Source of the DNA: Opitutia bacterium
GTDB taxonomy: Bacteria > Verrucomicrobiota > Verrucomicrobiia > Opitutales > UBA953
Length of the DNA stretch: 7,627 bases
Direction: 5' to 3'
Assembly (NCBI GenBank): GCA_003485955.1
Contig: DNHH01000081.1
Span: 17,122 to 24,748 of the forward strand
Numbering within the stretch: the first letter of the stretch is position 1; every line of letters starts with the position of its first letter. Below, in pieces: positions 1-6,468 of the stretch. The notes beneath the pieces are model-generated. The model saw nothing but the letters and a program-made list of their open reading frames with translations, was not told the DNA's origin and did not search any database. The position numbers were made by a program, and so were the translations under genes.

Positions 1-1229
1 ACTTTGTCGAAATGTTTGTTGGCGTGGGTGCTTCCCGCGTGCGCGACACCTTTGAGCAAGCACGCAAGGCGGCGCCCTCCATTATCTTTATCGATGAAAT
101 CGATGCGGTTGGTCGCCAGCGTGGCGCGGGTGTGGGTGGTGGCCATGATGAGCGCGAACAAACTCTCAATGCCTTACTCGTCGAGATGGACGGCTTTGAT
201 GGCAACGAAGGTGTCATCGTGATTGCCGCAACCAATCGCTCAGACGTACTGGATAGTGCCTTGCTGCGTCCTGGTCGCTTTGACCGCCAGGTACATGTTG
301 ATCTTCCGGACTTACGTGGACGTGAGGCTGTGCTCACGGTTCACGCGAAACGCTTCCAGCTTGGCGCTTCCGTCGACCTTAGCCGTATTGCCCGTATGAC
401 GTCTGGCATGGCTGGTGCAGATTTATCGAATTTGTTAAACGAGTCAGCGCTGCATGCTGCTCGTAAGAATCGCGAAAAGGTAGAGATGTCCGACGTAGAG
501 GAAGCTCGCGATAAAATTGCTTTCGGCCGTGAGCGTAAGCGTCTCTTTGATGAAAAAGATCGTAAGGCGACAGCTTACCACGAAGCCGGACACGCAGTCG
601 TCCAAGTTCTCATCGACGACGGTTCATTCCCGCTTCACAAGGTAACTATCTTACCGCGAGGCCGGGCCTTGGGCATGGCGATGTATTTGCCGAGCAAAGA
701 TCTCCTTGGTTATTCAAAGGCTCAACTCCTCGACTTAATCTGTAGCGCGATGGCAGGCCGGGTAGGGGAGCGTGTAATTACAGGCGACATTAGCAGTGGT
801 GCATCCTCGGATATCAAACAAGCCACGCGCATTGCCCGGCAGATGGTGTGTGATTGGGGAATGAGTGATTTAGGACCCGTAGCCTGGGGAGAGAATAGCG
901 AAACCGTTTTCCTCGGTAGAGAGATTGGCCGTACGCAGACGCACAGTGATGAAACCGCTAAACGCATCGATGCGGCGGTTACAGGTATTATTGCCGAGCA
1001 GACCGCGCGTGCTGAGCGACTTATTTCCGCAAACGCACAAGCTCACCGTGCGGTTGCTGAGGCTTTAGTTGAATACGAGACCCTCGAGGGAATTCATGTA
1101 ACGGAGATTGTGCGTACGGGGTCAATCCAGACCCCGATTGTTGGTAATCCCGTACCTCCATTAGCACGCGAGCCTCGTCCGGACGCAGCCGCAGGCGGCG
1201 ATCCTTCAACGGTTCCGACGCCAGCCTGA
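1..1229 (+). CDS. ftsH: ATP-dependent zinc metalloprotease FtsH (5'-truncated by window edge)
   Basis: Membrane-anchored AAA+ protease that unfolds and degrades membrane and short-lived cytoplasmic proteins as a hexamer. The reading frame is open from the first bases, so the N-terminal membrane segments and Walker A lie outside the window. What is visible, in order: pore loop FVG (nt 15-23); Walker B IIFIDEID (nt 81-104, D and E at 93-98); the second region of homology ending in RPGRFDR with the arginine fingers (nt 267-287); the zinc site HEAGH (nt 579-593); and the likely third zinc ligand, Asp in SSGASSDIKQ (nt 810-812). The protein ends in a proline-rich tail (nt 1128-1226, nine Pro in 33 residues), as is common for FtsH tails. 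Two oddities are AGRVGER where GGRxAEE is usual (nt 753-773), and MSD-LGP one residue shorter than the usual MSxKLGP (nt 861-878). The catalytic residues are intact, so I expect an active enzyme. coaE follows 41 bases downstream. Confidence 0.97.
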   Translation, partial: FVEMFVGVGASRVRDTFEQARKAAPSIIFIDEIDAVGRQRGAGVGGGHDEREQTLNALLVEMDGFDGNEGVIVIAATNRSDVLDSALLRPGRFDRQVHVDLPDLRGREAVLTVHAKRFQLGASVDLSRIARMTSGMAGADLSNLLNESALHAARKNREKVEMSDVEEARDKIAFGRERKRLFDEKDRKATAYHEAGHAVVQVLIDDGSFPLHKVTILPRGRALGMAMYLPSKDLLGYSKAQLLDLICSAMAGRVGERVITGDISSGASSDIKQATRIARQMVCDWGMSDLGPVAWGENSETVFLGREIGRTQTHSDETAKRIDAAVTGIIAEQTARAERLISANAQAHRAVAEALVEYETLEGIHVTEIVRTGSIQTPIVGNPVPPLAREPRPDAAAGGDPSTVPTPA

Positions 1230-1270
1230 GTGTAGTTGCCTTCAGCGACGTCCTCGGTTAAGTTACCTTC

Positions 1271-1852
1271 ATGCGTATCGGCCTTACCGGTGGTATTGGT
1301 TGCGGCAAGACCGCCGCCGCCGCTTGTTTTGGCCGGCATGGATTCCGTGTTATTTCTGCAGACCGTCTTTCGCATGAGGTCTTACTGGCCCCTGACCTTC
1401 TCCGTTTGATTCAAGAGCGCTGGGGGGATGAGGTTATTTTGGAGAATGGTTTACCGGATCGAAAATTTATTGCTTCGCGTATTTTTGCAAATCCGACCGA
1501 TCGAGCGTGGCTTGAGTCGATGATTCACCCGAAGGTCCAAAAGGTATGGCAAAAGGCTATCGAGGACAAATCTGTCGACTGGGTTGTCGAAATCCCGCTT
1601 CTTTTTGAGAAAGGGTGGGAGGGGCAGTTTGACCGAACGGTTTGCCTTTCTGCGACCCGCGAACACCAGCTGGCCCGATTAAAGGAGCGCGGCTGGACAG
1701 AGGCTGAATTTGAAGCCCGGGAAGCCGCTCAGCTGCCCTTGGCAGAGAAGGAGCGTCGAGCGACCCATATCCTTAGGAATGACGGCACTGTAGGGGATTT
1801 AGAGGCTGCGGTGGCCAAGTTAGTATCACAGTGGCGCGCCCCGAGGGCTTAA
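1271..1852 (+). CDS. coaE: Dephospho-CoA kinase
   Basis: Cytoplasmic P-loop kinase that phosphorylates the 3'-hydroxyl of dephospho-CoA with ATP, the final step of coenzyme A synthesis. The 193 residues match the usual family length of about 200. Motifs seen: N-terminal P-loop GGIGCGKT (residues 7-14, with Cys where Ser is common); SAD with Asp31, matching the family DAD substrate motif; LESMIHPKV with IHP at 85-87; PLLFE at 109-113; and the lid and base-binding region with Arg150, Gln154 and a C-terminal ILRNDGT (Asn170). The ATG is the first start after an in-frame TAA at 1259-1261, and places the P-loop at the normal distance from the N-terminus. No Shine-Dalgarno sequence is visible upstream. 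The gene is probably co-transcribed with ftsH, given the 41-base gap. It looks intact and ordinary. Confidence 0.97.
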   Translation: MRIGLTGGIGCGKTAAAACFGRHGFRVISADRLSHEVLLAPDLLRLIQERWGDEVILENGLPDRKFIASRIFANPTDRAWLESMIHPKVQKVWQKAIEDKSVDWVVEIPLLFEKGWEGQFDRTVCLSATREHQLARLKERGWTEAEFEAREAAQLPLAEKERRATHILRNDGTVGDLEAAVAKLVSQWRAPRA

Positions 1853-1893
1853 CTATTTATCATTGCCGATAAGGGGGTTAGATTTACCGTTCA

Positions 1894-1946
1894 TTTACTC
1901 CTCACCACCCCTTGGTTGAGGTTTAATCCATACACCCCTTTTTTGA
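1894..1946 (+). repeat. Imperfect tandem direct repeat upstream of pilB1
   Basis: Two neighbouring copies of the pattern TTTA(C/A)TCC, three or four bases, CACCCCTT, two bases, TTGA are present at 1894-1919 and 1922-1946. The core CACCCCTT is identical in both copies (1906-1913 and 1933-1940) and the two cores start exactly 27 bases apart. The extended 14-base part matches at 12 positions and the TTTA-TCC part at 7 of 8. This could be a small tandem duplication or a pair of binding sites in the leader of the pilus operon. Function is unknown and chance cannot be excluded in such a short gap. Confidence 0.45.
1900..1924 (+). terminator. Weak hairpin after coaE, possible terminator or leader structure
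   Basis: CCTCACCA (1900-1907) can pair with TGGTTGAGG (1913-1921) around a five-base loop, giving eight base pairs with one bulged T at 1916. Only TTT (1922-1924) follows directly, so it is a poor intrinsic terminator by the usual stem-plus-T-tract rule. It lies 47 bases after the coaE stop and before the pilus operon, the expected place for a transcription boundary. It overlaps the first copy of the direct repeat, so the pairing may be a by-product of that sequence. Confidence 0.25.
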
Positions 1947-1949
1947 ACC

Positions 1950-1954
1950 GAGGA
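1950..1954 (+). promoter_or_regulatory. Shine-Dalgarno sequence of pilB1
   Basis: GAGGA sits eight bases before the GTG at 1963. An in-frame TAA at 1924-1926 and the absence of any ATG, GTG or TTG in frame between it and 1963 make this GTG the first possible start, and the site supports it. It is the only convincing ribosome binding site in front of any gene start in the window. Confidence 0.7.
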
Positions 1955-1962
1955 CGGCACCC

Positions 1963-3681
1963 GTGACGACCGCAGACGATTTCGTCATTCAATTTATCCA
2001 AGACAAAGGACTTGTCTCGGCTGATGCTGTCGCGGCGGCTCGGGCGGCTCTTGGCGAAGTATCGGCGGACAAGAATGTCGATACCCTCACCCTCGACAAG
2101 CTCATCGAACTTAACTCCGTTAGCTGGAAGGCAATCACGGCGGCATTGGGTGTCGAGTTTGACATGGAGGTTATCGATGTCACCCAGGTCGCTCCGGCAG
2201 AAGATATCCTCAAGTTGGTGACGAAAGAGCAGGCTGAAAAATTAAACCTGTTGCCGTTGCAGATGGGCGGCGCCGAGCTTCAAGTCGCTGTCGCGGATCC
2301 GTTGGATACAGACAGCATTGATTCACTTTCGCGTAGCCTTAAGCTGACTTTAAACCCGCGTCTTGCTCAGCCTGACGAGCTTCGTAAGGCCATCGCCCGT
2401 TGTTACTCGGGTGGTCAGATGAACGTTTCGTACGAGGACGTCTTTGGTAAAACTGGCGACGGTACGGACCCTAATCTCGAGCTACCACAGGGCGGAGATG
2501 TTAAAGAAGACGACGCGCCAATCATCCGCTACGTCAATTCCATGATTGTGGATGCGATTAAGCGAAAGGCCTCTGACATTCACCTCGAGCCTCTCGAAAA
2601 ACGTTTCCGCGTTCGCTTCCGCATCGATGGCGTCCTTCAAGAGATGAAAGGACCGCCTAAGCGTCTTCAAGCAGCCATCATCTCGCGACTTAAGTTGATG
2701 GCGGATGCTTCACTGGCGGAGAAGCGCATCCCGCAAGACGGGCGTATTCAGGCTAAGTCAGGCGGCAAAGACGTTGACCTTCGCGTATCTATTCTGCCGA
2801 CGGTATATGGAGAATCGATTGTCATGCGTATTCTCGATAAAGAGGGGCTTCGCCTTGGTCTGCCTGAGTTGGGTTTCTTTGCGGATGACCAAGCTGTCTT
2901 CCAGGGTTTAATTGGTGGATCGGACGGCGTCTTCCTTGTTACGGGTCCTACAGGTTCAGGTAAATCAACGACACTTTATTCGGCTCTAAATTACGTCAAC
3001 CTTCCCGACCGCAAGATTATCACGGTCGAGGATCCTGTTGAGTATCAAATGGCTGGTATTAATCAGGTACAGGTTAAGCGCGATGTAGGCATGACTTTTG
3101 CCGCTGCCCTTCGTGCCATGCTTCGTCAGGCGCCCAACATCGTAATGATTGGTGAAATTCGTGACTTAGAAACGGCGGAAATTGCTGTGAATGCTGCCCT
3201 TACGGGTCACATGGTATTCTCGACGCTGCACACCAACGATTCGGTGAGCGCAGTGACTCGCCTAGTCGACATTGGCGTAAAGCCATTCTTGGTTTCCGCA
3301 GCGTTACGTGGCGCGCTCGCTCAGCGACTCATTCGCCGTATTTGTCAAAGCTGTGCGCAGCCATACACGCCAACGCACAAGGAACTCATTTCAATTGGTA
3401 TGACGGAGGCCGACTTAAAAGGTGCGACACCTATGAAGGGCGCAGGTTGCCCGAAGTGTGGTGACCGTGGCTACAAAGGTCGTCGCGGTGTATTCGAGCT
3501 CTTTGTTGTCACTGAAGAAATTCAACAAATGGTTTACTCGGGTGCATCACTTGTGGAACTACGTCGTAAGGCGCGTCAAGCGGGCATGCGCTCGATGCGT
3601 GAAGATGGCATTCGCAAGGTTGGCTCCGGTATGACCACTATCGAGGAGGTTCTTGGCGCAACCGTTGCCACCGAAGTCTAA
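1963..3681 (+). CDS. pilB: GspE/PilB-type pilus assembly ATPase (first copy)
   Basis: Cytoplasmic hexameric ATPase of the secretion ATPase superfamily, expected to power pilus extension (or a related type II secretion step) through PilC. The 572 residues are normal for full-length PilB/GspE. An N-terminal helical plus alpha/beta domain (about 1-150, with LQVAVADPLD) is followed by a variable acidic linker (150-185). The N2 domain follows (ASDIHLEP 203-210, RFRIDG 218-223), then the ATPase: Walker A GPTGSGKS 328-335, Asp box VEDPVEY 355-361, Walker B MIGEIRD with Glu398, and His box TGHMVFSTLH with His416 and His423. The zinc-binding cysteine pairs are C461/C464 and C496/C499. It ends with TTIEEVLG. 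Before Walker B it has RQAPN where RQDPD is common. The start is GTG with GAGGA at good distance. It is the first gene of the pilus cluster, and pilT begins four bases after its stop. GspE of a type II system is the alternative name; the adjacent pilT favours PilB. Confidence 0.93.
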   Translation: MTTADDFVIQFIQDKGLVSADAVAAARAALGEVSADKNVDTLTLDKLIELNSVSWKAITAALGVEFDMEVIDVTQVAPAEDILKLVTKEQAEKLNLLPLQMGGAELQVAVADPLDTDSIDSLSRSLKLTLNPRLAQPDELRKAIARCYSGGQMNVSYEDVFGKTGDGTDPNLELPQGGDVKEDDAPIIRYVNSMIVDAIKRKASDIHLEPLEKRFRVRFRIDGVLQEMKGPPKRLQAAIISRLKLMADASLAEKRIPQDGRIQAKSGGKDVDLRVSILPTVYGESIVMRILDKEGLRLGLPELGFFADDQAVFQGLIGGSDGVFLVTGPTGSGKSTTLYSALNYVNLPDRKIITVEDPVEYQMAGINQVQVKRDVGMTFAAALRAMLRQAPNIVMIGEIRDLETAEIAVNAALTGHMVFSTLHTNDSVSAVTRLVDIGVKPFLVSAALRGALAQRLIRRICQSCAQPYTPTHKELISIGMTEADLKGATPMKGAGCPKCGDRGYKGRRGVFELFVVTEEIQQMVYSGASLVELRRKARQAGMRSMREDGIRKVGSGMTTIEEVLGATVATEV

Positions 3682-3685
3682 TTTC

Positions 3686-4759
3686 ATGGCCTACGAGATT
3701 CATCAATTACTGGAGTCCATGATTGAAAATGGAGCTTCGGACTTACACATCCACGTCGGTCAATCGCCATGCCTGCGCATTTCGGGCGACATGATTCCGC
3801 TCGAAGGAGAAAAGCTTACGGCCGAGGCAGTGGTCTCTATTGTCGAATCCATTGCGCCGGCAGAACAATTGGAACGTTTGAAGCGCGACGGCGGCTGCGA
3901 TTTCGGTTTCTCTTTCGCTCAAAAGGCGCGCTTCCGCGTCAATGTCTATCGCGGTAAGGGCGTCCTCGGAATGGTGCTACGCCTGATTCCAAATAAAATC
4001 TACGGTATGCGTGATTTGCGTTTACCAGACATGGTAAAAGACCTGTTGGCTCGTCCGCGTGGTTTAATCTTAGTCACTGGCCCGACGGGTTCTGGTAAGT
4101 CGACGACACTCGCCTCGATGATTAATTGGATCAACGAGAACAATGATGGACACATTGTGACGATTGAAGACCCGATTGAGTATTACCATCCGCACAAACG
4201 TTGCGTGGTAACACAGCGCGAAGTCCATAACGACGTACCCAGTTTTGCAGATGGTATCCGTTCGGCGCTGCGCCAAGATCCAGACGTCATCCTCATTGGT
4301 GAAATGCGCGACCTGGAGACAATCGAGGCCGCTGTATCAGCTGCAGAAACAGGCCACTTAGTCTTTGGGACACTCCATACCACAGGCGCCGCCCGAACCG
4401 TTGACCGCATTCTCGATGCTTTCCCGACCGGGGCCAAAGACCAGATTCGCGTGCAGTTGGCCTCTTCAATTATTGCAGTCATTTCGCAGGCGCTTTGCCG
4501 TACGCCTGAAGGCAAGCGCGTGGCAGCGTTTGAAGTCATGGTGCGTACCGACGCGATTGCCGCAAAGATTCGCGAAAATAAGACATTCCAAATTGTTTCA
4601 GATATCGAAACAGGGGGCGCGCGCGGGATGCGTACGCTTGATGCCGACCTTTTAGCGCTCGTTGCTAACGGAAGTATTACTCCTGAAGAAGCGATGAATC
4701 ACTCACAAGACGCTGAAATGATGCGTTCTCGTCTGAAAAATGACGGCAAAAAAGCCTAA
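3686..4759 (+). CDS. pilT: Type IV pilus retraction ATPase PilT
   Basis: Hexameric cytoplasmic motor that drives pilus depolymerisation, giving twitching motility and DNA or phage uptake in known systems. It has 357 residues (family about 340-370). Motifs: N-terminal GASDLHIHVG (16-25); Walker A GPTGSGKS 132-139; Asp box IEDPIEY 160-166; Walker B ILIGEMRD with Glu206; His box GHLVFGTLHTTGA (223-235), in which the Thr-Thr-Gly after the second His (231) is typical of PilT and unlike PilB. There are no zinc cysteines. The C-terminal AIRNLIRE element is changed to AIAAKIRE (290-297). The ATG at 3686 gives the usual PilT N-terminus. A TTG at 3653, inside pilB1, would add 11 residues. It has a strong SD-like stretch (3644-3650), but only two bases away, and that stretch encodes the conserved IEEV of PilB. 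No Shine-Dalgarno precedes the ATG, so translation is probably coupled to pilB1. Confidence 0.96.
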   Translation: MAYEIHQLLESMIENGASDLHIHVGQSPCLRISGDMIPLEGEKLTAEAVVSIVESIAPAEQLERLKRDGGCDFGFSFAQKARFRVNVYRGKGVLGMVLRLIPNKIYGMRDLRLPDMVKDLLARPRGLILVTGPTGSGKSTTLASMINWINENNDGHIVTIEDPIEYYHPHKRCVVTQREVHNDVPSFADGIRSALRQDPDVILIGEMRDLETIEAAVSAAETGHLVFGTLHTTGAARTVDRILDAFPTGAKDQIRVQLASSIIAVISQALCRTPEGKRVAAFEVMVRTDAIAAKIRENKTFQIVSDIETGGARGMRTLDADLLALVANGSITPEEAMNHSQDAEMMRSRLKNDGKKA

Positions 4760-4761
4760 CG

Positions 4762-6456
4762 ATGTTCGACGACCATAGTGACAGTATTCGCGATATTGCT
4801 CGGGAATTCCACCTAGCAGACGAAGCCCAGTCACAAGAGCTTTGGGAGAATCATTTGAGCACGGGAAAGTCTTTGGCTGACCTTCTGATTGATGCAGGCC
4901 TTACGGATAAAGTAAGTTTACTCCAGGCTACCGCGGATCACCTCGGTGTTACCTATTACACAGCTGTCCCTGAGGTTGATACCGATATCACTCGTTTGCT
5001 TAAGCCTGCCCAGGCCCACCGTTATTTAGCAGTGCCTGTGGCACAAGACGGCAACCGGACAATCTTTCTGGCGAAAGATCCTTTCAACTCATCCGCAGTA
5101 AGTGAGCTAACCTTTATCCTTAAGACGGACGTTGAGTTTGCCGTTATTGATCCTGATTTAGTCGATGCAGCGGTTACGAAGTATTACGGTGAAGCTCAGC
5201 AGGCCTCGATGGAGGATTTGCTGGGCGAATTTGAATCCTCAGATCCTATTGCAGGAAATACGGAGGCAATCACTGAGGAGGACATAACCAATCAAGCCAG
5301 TCAGGCCCCTATTATCCGCTTCGTTGACCTTGTTTTGCAAGAAGCCGTCAAAGCTAAGGCATCTGACATCCATTTTGAGCCGTACGAAGATCAGTTCCGG
5401 ATCCGTTACCGTATTGACGGCTCGCTTTATGAAATGGCGCCTCCGCCCAAGAATCTCGCTCCGGCGGTGATTGCGCGCGTGAAGGTGATGTCTTCCCTGA
5501 ATATCGCGGAGCGTCGCGTGCCACAAGACGGTCGCATCAAGACGACAATCAGTGGCCGAGCTATCGATCTTCGTGTTTCCACATTACCAACGCAATTTGG
5601 AGAGTCTGTCGTGTTACGTATTCTCGACAAGACTGTCGTTAATCTTGATCTCGTTAATTTATCCATGCAGGACGATGTCATGCAGGGTATTCGCGATCTC
5701 GTGAATCGTCCCAATGGTATCTTTATTGTGACGGGTCCGACGGGTTCAGGTAAAACTACCACGCTTTACTCGGCTTTGCGTGAAGTGAATACAGAGGACG
5801 TAAAGATTCTCACCGCTGAAGATCCCGTTGAGTATGAAGTCGAGGGTATCATGCAGGTGCCGATTAATCACCAAGTCGGACTTACCTTCGCGGCGGCACT
5901 ACGTTCCTTCCTTCGACAAGACCCTGACACCATCATGGTGGGGGAAATTCGTGACTTAGAGACTGCCCAAATTGCCGTACAGGCATCACTCACAGGGCAC
6001 GTTGTGCTTTCCACACTTCACACGAACGACGCTCCGGGTGCCGTGACACGACTCATTGATATGGGTCTTGAGCCATTCCTTATCTCTGCATCCGTTGAAG
6101 GTGTCCTTGGGCAGCGACTCCTTCGTCGTATTTGCAAGTCGTGCCGAACAGCCTTTGAGCCAGACAAAGACACGGTGGCCCTGCTTGAAGTCGATCCCGT
6201 CGAGATTGCTAATAAGCAGTTCTTCTTCGGAAAAGGTTGCCCTGAGTGCAACAAGTCCGGCTACAAGGGTCGCCAAGGCCTCTTCGAGCTCATGATGGTT
6301 AGCGACCCTTTGCGGGAGCTAATTACCCAAAAAGCTCCGACACTTGTTTTGAAGCAGAAATCCATTGAATTGGGTATGCGTCCTCTTCGCGACGATGGTA
6401 TCCGCGCTATTTTTGACGGACAGACCACTATTGAGGAAGTCCTTAAATACACCTAA
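4762..6456 (+). CDS. pilB: GspE/PilB-type pilus assembly ATPase (second copy)
   Basis: Second full-length extension-type ATPase, 564 residues. The N-terminal domain (about 1-145) contains LADLLIDAGL (38-47) and RYLAVPVAQDG (87-97). An acidic linker follows (about 145-180), then N2 (ASDIHFEP 200-207, RYRIDG 215-220). ATPase motifs: Walker A GPTGSGKT 325-332, Asp box AEDPVEY 352-358, Walker B RQDPDTIMVGEIRD with Glu395, His box TGHVVLSTLHTND with His413 and His420. Zinc cysteines are C458/C461 and C493/C496. It ends TTIEEVL. All catalytic residues are present, and the approach to Walker B (RQDPD) is the standard form, unlike the first copy. The ATG is two bases after the pilT stop and an in-frame TGA at 4741 excludes an earlier start. 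No Shine-Dalgarno is visible, so coupling to pilT is likely. Its place directly before pilC makes it the better candidate for the canonical PilB, though this is inference. Confidence 0.94.
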   Translation: MFDDHSDSIRDIAREFHLADEAQSQELWENHLSTGKSLADLLIDAGLTDKVSLLQATADHLGVTYYTAVPEVDTDITRLLKPAQAHRYLAVPVAQDGNRTIFLAKDPFNSSAVSELTFILKTDVEFAVIDPDLVDAAVTKYYGEAQQASMEDLLGEFESSDPIAGNTEAITEEDITNQASQAPIIRFVDLVLQEAVKAKASDIHFEPYEDQFRIRYRIDGSLYEMAPPPKNLAPAVIARVKVMSSLNIAERRVPQDGRIKTTISGRAIDLRVSTLPTQFGESVVLRILDKTVVNLDLVNLSMQDDVMQGIRDLVNRPNGIFIVTGPTGSGKTTTLYSALREVNTEDVKILTAEDPVEYEVEGIMQVPINHQVGLTFAAALRSFLRQDPDTIMVGEIRDLETAQIAVQASLTGHVVLSTLHTNDAPGAVTRLIDMGLEPFLISASVEGVLGQRLLRRICKSCRTAFEPDKDTVALLEVDPVEIANKQFFFGKGCPECNKSGYKGRQGLFELMMVSDPLRELITQKAPTLVLKQKSIELGMRPLRDDGIRAIFDGQTTIEEVLKYT

Positions 6457-6468
6457 TCTACTCACACT

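Noticed and set aside
1853..1962. Sigma-70 type promoter for pilB1, such as TTGCCG (1863-1868) with TACCGT (1885-1890)
   Set aside because: The -10 candidate matches the consensus at only three positions. With a 110-base gap such matches are expected by chance, so no promoter is annotated.
1956..1970. Sigma-54 promoter, as used by some pilin genes, from GGCAC at 1956-1960
   Set aside because: There is no GC at the required distance downstream, and the element would overlap the ribosome binding site and start codon.
3653..3685. Longer PilT starting with TTG at 3653
   Set aside because: The extra 11 residues have no family support, the SD-like stretch is too close to the TTG, and the ATG at 3686 gives the standard PilT N-terminus.
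4183..4539. Minus-strand open frame of 118 residues inside pilT
   Set aside because: It lies wholly within a well-supported gene, shows no recognisable motif, and is best explained as an antisense shadow of the coding frame.
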